DNA of 37,744 nucleotides from Oscillospiraceae bacterium (GTDB lineage: Bacteria > Bacillota > Clostridia > Oscillospirales > Oscillospiraceae): the NCBI GenBank assembly GCA_902793285.1, contig CADBCV010000037.1, positions 1 to 37,744 of the forward strand. The letters are read 5' to 3'. This document shows, in pieces, positions 27,001 to 32,709 of the stretch (position 1 is the first letter of the stretch; each line of letters begins with the position of its first letter). Position numbers and translations under genes: made by a program. Under the pieces are notes generated by a model. That model was not told where the DNA came from. It worked only from the letters and a program-made list of their open reading frames with translations, and did no database searches.

Positions 27001-28032
27001 ATCGTCTACACCGGCGCTGTGAAGGACGGCACCATGGGCGACTACACCGCCCTGCACCGCCACGCCATGCAGCGGGGCGTGCCGTGCCTCACCTCGCTCG
27101 ACACAGCGAACGCCCTCGCCGAGATCATCGAGAGCTGCTTCCACGAGAGCAGCACCGAGCTGGTGGACATCAACGCCATGCGCTCTGCCCACCAGACCAT
27201 CCGCTTCACCAAGATGCAGGACTGCGGCAACGACTATATCTTCATCGAAAACTTCGACGGCGCCATTACCTGCCCGGAGTCCCTGTGCGTGAGTCTCTGC
27301 CGGGCGCACACCGGCGTCGGCAGCGACGGCATCGTGCTCATGGAAAAGTCCGACATCGCCGATGTGAAAATGCGCTCCTTCAACCGCGACGGGAGCGAGG
27401 GCAAAATGGCCGGCAACAACCTCCGCTGCGTGGCAAAATACGTCTACGACCGGGGCATCGTCCCGAAAACGGAAATGACCGTCGAGACGGGCAGCGGCGT
27501 CAAGTCCCTGCGCCTTTTCCTGCGCGACGGCGTCGTGAGCTCCGTGGAGGCGGACATGGGCAAAGTCTCCCTCAAATCCGCCGAGATCCCCGTCGTAAGC
27601 GAGCGCGAGAAGCTCGTCAATTGCCCGATCCAAATCGGCGGGCGGGAGTATTTCGCCACCTGCGTCAACGTGGGAAACCCCCACTGCGTCATTTTCTGCG
27701 ACGCCATCGACGGTCTCGAGCTTGACGAGATCGGCCCGCAGTTTGAGTACGCCCCCATCTTCCCCGAGCGCGTGAACACCGAGTTTGTGCGCGTGGTGAA
27801 CCGCCACACCCTGCGTATGCGCGTCTGGGAGCGCGGCAGCGGCGAGACCCTGGCCTGCGGCACGGGCGCCTGCGCCGCGGTGGTGGCCGCCTGTGAAAAC
27901 GGTCTCTGCGACAAGGGCAGCGACGTGAAGGTCAGTCTCCTCGGCGGGGAGCTCACGGTCAACTATACGGACGCGCGGGTCCTCCTCACCGGCGGGGCAA
28001 ACATCGTCTTCGAGGGCAGCTTCCAATATTGA
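24004..28032 (+). CDS. carB: carbamoyl-phosphate synthase large subunit fused to diaminopimelate epimerase (CarB-DapF)
   Basis: I start at ATG 24004, which has GGAGGTGAGG directly upstream; GTG 23995 is in frame but lies in that site. One uninterrupted frame of 1342 residues follows. Residues 1-1050 are a complete CarB: carboxyphosphate half with VIGSGPIVIGQAAEFDYAG, oligomerisation region, carbamoyl-phosphate half with VLGSGPIRIGQGIEFDYSS (about 546-565), and the MGS-like regulatory domain from residue 932 to about 1045. A short linker leads at about residue 1066 into a full-length DapF (about 277 residues): FTKMQDCGNDYIFIE, the NRDGSEGKMAGNN motif, VNVGNPHCVIF, ERGSGETLACGTGACAA. DapF interconverts LL- and meso-diaminopimelate for lysine and peptidoglycan. 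The first catalytic Cys position (consensus CGNG) is Ala1136; the second Cys (1285) is present. An internal ATG at 27178 could make free DapF, but its ribosome binding site is weak. Confidence 0.95.
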   Translation: MPKNPNIQKVLVIGSGPIVIGQAAEFDYAGAQACRVLRQEGIRTVLVNSNPATIMTDKHLADAIYLEPLTAETLRRIIALERPDGLLAGLGGQTGLTLAMQLTKDGTLEKYGVKLLGSGIDAIERAEDRERFRETLAEMGQPVIPSATCEDVETALKIARDIGYPVIVRPAYTLGGSGGGIARDAEELAAIARQGLDLSPITQVLVEKCVSGWKEIEFETMRDAAGNVIAVCSMENVDPVGIHTGDSIVVAPALTLADREYQMLRSAALNIVGAIGIEGGCNVQFALDPESFDYAVIEVNPRVSRSSALASKATGYPIAKISTRIALGYTLDEIKNDITGKTCACFEPTVDYVVVKFPKWPFEKFAGASRRLGTQMKATGEVMAIAPGFEMALMKAVRGAELGLDTLNAPPLSDAPLSERLAAQDDRRIFTVFEALKAGMSVDEIFDITKIDRWFLNKLLGLVNFEAALAGGLTEENYRKAKRLGYPDEAILRISGAERVPGMEMHYKMVDTCGAEFDAETPYFYSSFDAECESRLFPRSGKPVVMVLGSGPIRIGQGIEFDYSSVHCVWTLREMGYDVVIVNNNPETVSTDYDTADRLYFEPLCKEDVWNIVQLEKPVGVVVAFGGQTAIKLTDFLSKKGVQILGTSAESIDTAEDRAKFDALLERFSIRRPKGRGVLTLTEALNAAEELGYPVLLRPSYVIGGQNMCISRDALSTERYMKGILAQGIENPVLVDKYMPGTELEVDVISDGEDVLIPGIMEHIERAGVHSGDSIAVYPPWNLSDKFLQRITDVSARLALALGTKGLVNIQYLIWQDELYVIEVNPRASRTVPYISKVTNVPMVDLASRIMLGAKLRDLGWGTGLCRTPPYFAVKVPVFSFEKLADANSILGPEMKSTGEVLGIGRTLAEALFKGLTAAGFRLPNGLEGARGVLLSVENEDSQEILTLARRFYKLGLRLYATRDTAAAIASLGIPVTSVPNAGESGEITRLMDSGALRYIVYTGAVKDGTMGDYTALHRHAMQRGVPCLTSLDTANALAEIIESCFHESSTELVDINAMRSAHQTIRFTKMQDCGNDYIFIENFDGAITCPESLCVSLCRAHTGVGSDGIVLMEKSDIADVKMRSFNRDGSEGKMAGNNLRCVAKYVYDRGIVPKTEMTVETGSGVKSLRLFLRDGVVSSVEADMGKVSLKSAEIPVVSEREKLVNCPIQIGGREYFATCVNVGNPHCVIFCDAIDGLELDEIGPQFEYAPIFPERVNTEFVRVVNRHTLRMRVWERGSGETLACGTGACAAVVAACENGLCDKGSDVKVSLLGGELTVNYTDARVLLTGGANIVFEGSFQY

Positions 28033-28567
28033 GGATAGCGGCCCCTGCGGCAAGGGGGCCAAGGGCCGCGCGCTCTTGGCTCCCCCTCTGGGGGAGCTGG
28101 CACAGCGCGTGTACGGCCGCGCTGTGACTGAGAGGGCCATCGAGGGCCCTACCGCGTTCCCCCTCGCTGTCATCCTGAGCGCCAGCGAAGGATCTCGTGG
28201 TTGGTTGCAGTTGGGACGGGATTCTTCGTCGCAAAGCTCCTCAGAATGACACAAATCAGCGGCAAAGCGCCCGACCACACCACGCTCTCCAAGCTCCCTT
28301 TCGAAAGGGCGCGACGCGTTAAGCAAACGTGCCGGGGGCACGTTTGTAGCCAAAGCGGGGAGCAAGCTGTGCTTGCGACCTGGGCCGAAGGCTGTCATGG
28401 CAGAGGGCGAAGCCCATCCATAAACGTGCTTAGTCCTTTAGGGGCGAGGCCATGACTGAGGGATCGATCCCTCCACCGCCTTCGGCGGTCCCCCTCCCTT
28501 TTTCCAAAGGGAGGTTAAAAACATTTGCGCATCGTGGGACGCCTGTGCCTTTTTTGGGCATGGAAAA
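28033..28567. repeat. repeat-filled gap after carB-dapF
   Basis: No gene is supported. It contains GGCTCCCCCTCTGGGGGAGC with flanking GGCACAGCGCG/CGCGCTGTGAC pairs (28079-28135), a TGTCATCCTGAGC element (28168-28251), a CTCCACCGCCTTCGGCGG plus CCCTCCCTTTTTCCAAAGGGAGG element (28467-28515) and a CATTTGCGCATCGTGGGACG unit (28521-28542). The stretch 28290-28450 (AAACGTGCCGGGGGCACGTTTG hairpin and AAGCGGGGAGCAAGCTGTGC) has no match elsewhere in the window. Confidence 0.75.
28168..28251. repeat. TGTCATCCTGAGC repeat, diverged copy
   Basis: It has the same ends as 4908-4982 (TGTCATCCTGAGCG and CTCAGAATGACA) and the central GGGATTCTTCGTCGC, with a different inner loop. Confidence 0.85.
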
Positions 28568-28616
28568 GCCCCGGCGAGAGCGGATTTCTGTCCGTTTCGC
28601 CGGGGCGTTTTTTTAC
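28568..28616. terminator. intrinsic terminator between carB-dapF and the PurN-like gene
   Basis: GCCCCGGCGA pairs with TCGCCGGGGC around an inner GCGGATTTCTGTCCGTTT arm, followed on the plus strand by GTTTTTTT and preceded by AAAA. It overlaps the 3' end of the minus-strand PurN-like gene and can serve both converging units. Confidence 0.85.
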
Positions 28617-29230
28617 TTTTCGATCAGGACCTTGCTGCCGCGGATCTTGAGCTTGCCGGAGCAGTAGAGGATCACGGCGCGGCTGAGGATGCGCCACTCG
28701 CCCTCCTCCAGGACGCGGCGCTCGAGCGTCTCGGGGGTATCCTCGGGCTTGATCTCCACCGCCCGCTGGAGGATGATGCCGCCGACGCGCCCGTCCCCAT
28801 CGGCAAAATAGGCCGTGGCCCCGGTGATCTTGAGGCCCCGCTCCAGCGCGGCGCGCGGGATGTCCGCGGGGTCTGCGTCCTCAAAGGCGGGGCAGAGCGC
28901 GGGGAAGGTGCCGATGATGCGGTTTTTGAACTGGTAGGGGATAACGCCGAGGGGCATGTCATAGCCCGCGAGGATCACAAGCTCGATATCCATATCCCGC
29001 AGCTTGTTCGCCACCGCCATGCTGTGGCTCGTGGTGTTCGGGAAGAGCTCCGGGTCCACCACATAGGCCGGCACATGGGCGTTGAGCGCGCGCTTCATCG
29101 CGTAGACGTCCTTCGCCGTGGAGATGACCGCCACAAGCTCAAAATTCGGTATTTCCTTAAAATACATGGAGTCCAGGATCGCCTGGAGTCTCGCCCCGTC
29201 GCCGGAGACCAATGCCGCCGCTCTGACCAT
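28613..29230 (-). CDS. PurN-like formyltransferase-fold protein lacking the catalytic residues
   Basis: ATG 29230 with GAGAGGTTCAAC upstream gives 205 residues. The sequence lines up along its length with glycinamide ribonucleotide formyltransferase PurN: VSGDGARLQAILDSM (PurN SGNGSNLQAI), LVILAGYDMPLG (VVLAGFMRIL), RIIGTFPALCP (RLLNIHPSLLP) and GATAYFADGDGRVGGIILQ (GTSVHFVTDELDGGPVILQ). The PurN triad Asn106, His108 and Asp144 (E. coli) corresponds here to Gly107, Phe109 and Arg148, so formyl transfer by the usual mechanism is unlikely. The fold seems intact, with no stop or frameshift, so it may bind a nucleotide or folate as a sensor or act on something else. It is divergent from the phosphatase-acetyltransferase gene and has its own promoter. 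Confidence 0.8.
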   Translation of the reverse strand: MVRAAALVSGDGARLQAILDSMYFKEIPNFELVAVISTAKDVYAMKRALNAHVPAYVVDPELFPNTTSHSMAVANKLRDMDIELVILAGYDMPLGVIPYQFKNRIIGTFPALCPAFEDADPADIPRAALERGLKITGATAYFADGDGRVGGIILQRAVEIKPEDTPETLERRVLEEGEWRILSRAVILYCSGKLKIRGSKVLIEK

Positions 29231-29266
29231 GTTGAACCTCTCACCCCGGTTTTTTCCCTCCGGCAC

Positions 29267-29295
29267 TTGTCCGGCGGGTCAAAACACGCTATAAT
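29267..29295 (+). promoter_or_regulatory. sigma-A type promoter of the phosphatase-GNAT operon
   Basis: TTGTCC (29267-29272), 17 bases, TATAAT (29290-29295) within ACGCTATAATA. Transcription would start near 29302 and run through the oppositely oriented promoter at 29336-29364. Confidence 0.75.
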
Positions 29296-29335
29296 AGACG
29301 CACGTTTGCCGCGCGGTGTTGTATTATGTCGACTT

Positions 29336-29364
29336 ATTATAGCGTATCCGGCGGCGGCGGTCAA
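29336..29364 (-). promoter_or_regulatory. sigma-A type promoter of the PurN-like gene
   Basis: On the minus strand: TTGACC (29364-29359), 17 bases, TATAAT (29341-29336) within ACGCTATAATA, the mirror image of the plus-strand promoter. Transcription would start near 29329 and pass through the other promoter. Confidence 0.75.
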
Positions 29365-29382
29365 GCGTCAGGAGGCTGGGTT

Positions 29383-30516
29383 ATGACAGAAATTTATGTT
29401 ATCCGACACGTACAGGCGGAGGGGAACCTCTACCGCCACATGCAGGGCCATTGGGACGGGGACGTCACCCCCATCGGCATCCGGCAGCGGGACGCGCTGA
29501 GCCTGCGCTTCCGGGATGTCCCGGTGGACGCGCTCTACTCCAGCGACCTCTACCGCGCGCGCTTTACCGCGACGGCCATCACCCGCTTCCACGATCTGCC
29601 CATCCAATGCGACAGACGCCTCCGGGAGATCAACATCGGCCCCTGGGAGGCCCTGCCCTTCGGCAACGCCGTATGGGAGCAGCCGGAGGCGTTCGATACC
29701 TTTCTGCACGATCCCGAGCATTTTGAGATTCCCGGCTGCGAGACCTATCACGACGTACAGGCGCGGGCCCTGGAGGCCCTCCGTGACATTGCGGCGGAAA
29801 ACCCCGGGCGCACTGTCGTCATCACGACGCACGGCATCACGATCCGCTGTATGCTGACAAAGCTGCTCGGCATCTCCCTCAACGAGACGGAGACCGTGCC
29901 CATCTTCCACAACACGGGCGTTGCCCATCTCCTCTATGAAGACGGGCGCTTCACCGTGGATTATCTCAACGACGCCTCCCACCTTCCGCCGGAGCTTCTG
30001 CGCCGGGTGAGCGATGTGCCCACCCTGCGGGACGAGTGCGTCGATCCGGCAAAGCATCGGGCCACCTACGAGCGCTGCTATGCCGACGCCTGGATGAGCG
30101 CCCACGGGGATCTTGAGGGCTTTGCGGCGGAGCCGTATTATCGCGCCGCGTGCGAGCATTACCGCCGCGATGCGGAGGCCGTGATGCTCCTCTATGAAAA
30201 CGAAAACTTCGCGGGCCTGCTCGATCTCGACACCGGGCGCGGCAGTCACGCGGGCTACGGGTGGATCAGCCTTCTCTATCTCTGCCCGGAATACCGCTAC
30301 CGGGGTCTCGGCGTGCAGCTTCTGGGCCGCGCGGTGGCAAAGTACCGCAGGCTCGGCCGGCGGTCCATCCGCCTGCACGTGGCGGAGGACAACACGGCCG
30401 CCCTCGCCTTCTACCGCGCGAACGGCTTTGAGGAGCTCTCGCGGGAGCCGGGCGCGCACGCGCCGCTGCTGCTGATGGAGAAAACGCTCCGGAGGCTCTC
30501 GGATGAGCGGCTATGA
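29383..30516 (+). CDS. histidine phosphatase - GNAT acetyltransferase fusion
   Basis: I start at ATG 29383 (TCAGGAGGCTGGGTT upstream); the earlier in-frame start at 29326 overlaps the promoter region. Residues 1-200 are a histidine phosphatase domain: VIRHVQAEGN with the phospho-accepting His (RHxxxxxN in place of the common RHGxTxxN), SSDLYRARFTATAI, the acid/base Glu in LREINIGPWE, and TTHGITIRCML with the second His. Residues about 230-377 are a GNAT N-acetyltransferase with GYGWISLLYLCPEYRYRGLG (acetyl-CoA loop RYRGLG) and NTAALAFYRANGF. Both active sites look complete. The substrates are unknown; the pair could act on one small phosphorylated amine in turn. The 3' end overlaps the next gene by 14 bases. 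Confidence 0.9.
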   Translation: MTEIYVIRHVQAEGNLYRHMQGHWDGDVTPIGIRQRDALSLRFRDVPVDALYSSDLYRARFTATAITRFHDLPIQCDRRLREINIGPWEALPFGNAVWEQPEAFDTFLHDPEHFEIPGCETYHDVQARALEALRDIAAENPGRTVVITTHGITIRCMLTKLLGISLNETETVPIFHNTGVAHLLYEDGRFTVDYLNDASHLPPELLRRVSDVPTLRDECVDPAKHRATYERCYADAWMSAHGDLEGFAAEPYYRAACEHYRRDAEAVMLLYENENFAGLLDLDTGRGSHAGYGWISLLYLCPEYRYRGLGVQLLGRAVAKYRRLGRRSIRLHVAEDNTAALAFYRANGFEELSREPGAHAPLLLMEKTLRRLSDERL

Positions 30517-31606
30517 CGAGCCCGCGCGCATCCTGCGCCCCCAAATCGAGGCGGGGCGGCGGGTGCTCGTCATCTCCGACATCCACGCAAACCTCCCCTA
30601 TTTCGAGGGGCTTTTGCAGAAGGTCGGCTTCGGCGCGGACGATGTGCTCATCTTAAACGGGGACTTTCTCGAAAAGGGCGCGGAGAGTCTCAGGACGCTC
30701 CGCCGCGTGATGGCGATGACGGAAAAGGGAAACGTGCTGCCCATCCTGGGCAACTGCGACGACTGGGGTTTTGTTCTCCGGGAGGAGCGGCCCTGGGTCC
30801 CCGGCTACATGCAGCGCAGAAAAAAGGGGCTTTTGTGGGACATGGCCCTCGAGCTGGGACTTGACCCCCTGGCGCTCCCCGAGCTTGCCGACTTTCGCGC
30901 AAGGCTTGCGCGGCGCTTTCCCGAGGAGTTTTCTTTTCTCGACGCCCTCCCCCACGCGATGGAGGCGGGGCGCTATGTCTTCGCCCACGCCGCGGTCTAC
31001 CCGGGCAGGCCCCTCGAGGCGCATACCGCGGGGGAGCTTCTGCGCTGCGACGCCTGGTATAAGCTGGGCTACCGCTTTGACAGATGGGTCGTGGTGGGCC
31101 ACTACCCCGTGATGCTCTACTGTGAGGACACCGTCTGCGCAAACCCCATCCTCGACCGGGAGCGGCACATCGCCTGCATCGACGGGGCGTGCGTGCTCAA
31201 GGACGACGGGCAGCTCAACTGCCTTATCATCCCGGACATCACGAAGGACGAGGTCGCCTTTGAAGCCTACGACCCCTTCCCCGTCCGGCGGGTGCTGCAA
31301 GATCAGACGGCGTCGCGCCGTTCAGCCTATATCCGTTGGGGCGACAGCCGGGTCCAGGTCCTGGAGCGGGGAGAGGAATTTTCCCGCTGCCGCCATGTCC
31401 GCACGGGCTACGAGCTCGACATTTTGACAAAATATCTCTTCTCCGAGGGGGAGTTTACCGACTGCAACGACTGCACGGACTACGTGCTGCCGCTGCGGGC
31501 CGGCGACCTTGTCGGCGTGGTGGAGGAGACCTCCCGCGGGTATTTTGTAAAGCACAACGGCGTCTCCGGCTGGTATTTTGGGCCGCTTGCGGAGGAATCC
31601 TTATGA
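30503..31606 (+). CDS. calcineurin-like metallophosphoesterase
   Basis: The 367-residue protein has the metallophosphoesterase motifs: SDIHAN (about residues 25-30), LNGDFLEKG (about 51-59), GNCDDWG (about 83-89) and VVGHYPVML with a metal-binding His (about 196-204). Residues about 265-367 are an extra C-terminal region with several Cys (CNDCTDYVLPL) and a beta-rich GDLVGVVEETSRGYFVKHNGVSGWYFG, which looks like an SH3-type fold. The domain combination is not one I can name. It overlaps the phosphatase-GNAT gene by 14 bases and the next gene by an ATGA, so all three are translated as a unit. Confidence 0.85.
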   Translation: MSGYDEPARILRPQIEAGRRVLVISDIHANLPYFEGLLQKVGFGADDVLILNGDFLEKGAESLRTLRRVMAMTEKGNVLPILGNCDDWGFVLREERPWVPGYMQRRKKGLLWDMALELGLDPLALPELADFRARLARRFPEEFSFLDALPHAMEAGRYVFAHAAVYPGRPLEAHTAGELLRCDAWYKLGYRFDRWVVVGHYPVMLYCEDTVCANPILDRERHIACIDGACVLKDDGQLNCLIIPDITKDEVAFEAYDPFPVRRVLQDQTASRRSAYIRWGDSRVQVLERGEEFSRCRHVRTGYELDILTKYLFSEGEFTDCNDCTDYVLPLRAGDLVGVVEETSRGYFVKHNGVSGWYFGPLAEESL

Positions 31607-31884
31607 AAAAAATGATCCTCGCGGCGGGGCTTTTCTGCGCCGTTATGAGCCTTGCGCTCTTTGCGCTGATGGGGGCGGACAAGCGTCTCGCCCAAAAGGG
31701 CGCGCGGCGGGTGCCGGAGCGGACGCTCTTCCTCCTCGCCCTGCTGCTCGGCGCGCCGGGCGGGCTTCTCGGCATGTACGCCTTCCGCCACAAGACAAAG
31801 CACTGGTATTTTGTGCTGGGCTTCTGGGGGCTTGCGCTCGCGGAGCTTTTTGCGCTGGGCTGGTTCTTCTACCGTTTTATGTAA
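31603..31884 (+). CDS. DUF1294 membrane protein
   Basis: ATG 31603 lies in an ATGA overlap with the phosphoesterase stop and has GGAGGAATCCTT upstream. The 93-residue product has three hydrophobic segments and the DUF1294 core ADKRLAQKGARRVPERTLFLLALLLGAPGG (motif ADKxxAxxxxxRvPExtL, then GGxxGMYxFRHKTKHWYF). DUF1294 proteins are small inner-membrane proteins, sometimes fused to cold-shock domains; no function is known. Confidence 0.92.
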   Translation: MKKMILAAGLFCAVMSLALFALMGADKRLAQKGARRVPERTLFLLALLLGAPGGLLGMYAFRHKTKHWYFVLGFWGLALAELFALGWFFYRFM

Positions 31885-31897
31885 GCGCCGGGCCGCA

Positions 31898-31924
31898 CGG
31901 AGAGGGGCGCTTATCCCCTCTCCG
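31898..31924. terminator. stem-loop between converging DUF1294 and DUF378 genes
   Basis: CGGAGAGGGG, loop, CCCCTCTCCG. A perfect 10-bp stem lies between two convergent genes but has no T run, so termination is likely but not certain. Confidence 0.45.
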
Positions 31925-31938
31925 CGCCGCAGGAAACA

Positions 31939-32151
31939 TTACATCTCGTCGTCCACGATGGCGTCGCTGCGAAACAGCAGGCTCACACACCACAGAGCAG
32001 ACAGGCCCACCAGCGTGTAGATCACCCTGCTGACGGTGGCCGTCTGCCCGCCGAAGAGCCAGGCCACAAGATCAAAACGAAACAGGCCGATGCTGCCCCA
32101 GTTGATGCCGCCGATGATGGTCAGCACCAATGCGATCCGGTCCATAAGCAT
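31939..32151 (-). CDS. DUF378 small membrane protein (YuzA-like)
   Basis: The 70-residue product has two transmembrane helices and the DUF378 sequence MDRIALVLTIIGGINWGSIG (residues 3-22) with LVGLSALWCVSLLF later. ATG 32151 has AGAGGAGCG upstream on the minus strand; MLM gives a possible second start. The family is common in Firmicutes with no known role. It converges on DUF1294, and the upstream region up to the possible small RNA (32318) has no other gene. Confidence 0.92.
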   Translation of the reverse strand: MLMDRIALVLTIIGGINWGSIGLFRFDLVAWLFGGQTATVSRVIYTLVGLSALWCVSLLFRSDAIVDDEM

Positions 32152-32282
32152 ACGCGATACGCTCCTCTCTTTTCGGGAAACATGGCTCCCTTGGATTCCT
32201 GCCTATTGTTCCCCGTGCCGGGCGCAGTATGCGTCTGAAAACGAAAATTTTTGCGTTCGACAAAAGTGGTGCTCTTTCGCTC

Positions 32283-32311
32283 TTTACAAGCGGGGGCCGG
32301 CGTGCTACTAT
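32283..32311 (+). promoter_or_regulatory. sigma-A type promoter in a gene-free region
   Basis: TTTACA (32283-32288), 17 bases, TACTAT (32306-32311). It points at a terminator about 75 bases on, with no convincing ORF between. Confidence 0.6.
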
Positions 32312-32317
32312 ACAGGC

Positions 32318-32412
32318 ACAGCTTATCCAATTGGCCTTTCGGGAGAAAGGCCGCGGCTCATATCTTTATCCCAAACCCTGTCTTGCGGACCGCCCTGCGG
32401 TCCGCCTTTTTT
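32318..32412 (+). ncRNA. candidate small RNA of about 95 nt
   Basis: A promoter (32283-32311) is followed by about 95 bases that can form GGCCTTTC-GGGA-GAAAGGCC (32335-32354) and then a strong terminator, GCGGACCGC-CCT-GCGGTCCGC plus TTTTTT (32384-32412). No ORF with a start and ribosome binding site fits. It does not match SRP RNA, 6S RNA or tmRNA features that I know. The call rests only on promoter plus structure plus terminator. Confidence 0.45.
32384..32412 (+). terminator. strong intrinsic terminator
   Basis: GCGGACCGC, three-base loop, GCGGTCCGC, CTTTTTT. A nine-bp GC stem with a clean T run. Confidence 0.9.
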
Positions 32413-32506
32413 ATGAAAAGAGCGGTGAAAAAGGCGGTATGATCCCGTAGGGGAGGGGCTTGCCCCTCCCGCGCGGTAATACGATTCCCTGATAGAAAGC
32501 GGACAA

Positions 32507-32575
32507 GGATTTCCGAGCAAAATTTGTGTCAGGCGAGGCGAAGCCCGCAGAGCATAATGGAGATATATGGTCAAG
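32507..32575 (+). repeat. dispersed 69-bp repeat, copy B
   Basis: It matches 11244-11312 at 64 of 69 positions. In the frame shared by both copies the reading continues here past AKPAEHNGDIWS for another 23 codons (KHGERFVAEEPVLQELIYLG at the end) to TGA 32644-32646, with coding-like composition but no start codon after the upstream stops. A GTAGGGGAGGGGCTTGCCCC hairpin lies just left of it (32447-32470). Confidence 0.75.
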
Positions 32576-32661
32576 GGCTTCAACGAAGCATGGCGAGCGT
32601 TTTGTCGCGGAAGAGCCCGTCTTGCAGGAATTGATCTATTTGGGCTGACATTCAACATACT

Positions 32662-32699
32662 GGGCGCAGGCCTCCAAAAGCCTGCGCCCATTTCTTTTA
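32662..32699. terminator. stem-loop next to the DUF4143 gene end
   Basis: GGGCGCAGGC, 8-base loop, GCCTGCGCCC, then ATTTCTTTTA on the plus strand. It lies 11 bases past the stop of the minus-strand ATPase gene and could end either strand. Confidence 0.6.
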
Positions 32700-32709
32700 C
32701 TGTAACCAT

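Noticed and set aside
27178-28032. A separate dapF gene starting at the internal ATG 27178
   Set aside because: The frame is continuous with carB, there is no stop between, and the sequence before the ATG (GAGCTGGTGG) is a poor ribosome binding site. It remains possible as a secondary product.
25255-28398. A very long open frame (over 1000 codons) on the minus strand opposite carB-dapF
   Set aside because: It is antisense to a gene with complete CarB and DapF motifs, its translation shows no known domain, and high-GC codon use leaves the opposite frame open. The same holds for other long antisense frames over dnaB, argH and ftsH.
32229-32450. Short frames across the promoter-terminator unit at 32.3 kb
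   Set aside because: They run through the terminator hairpin, lack ribosome binding sites and show no family likeness.
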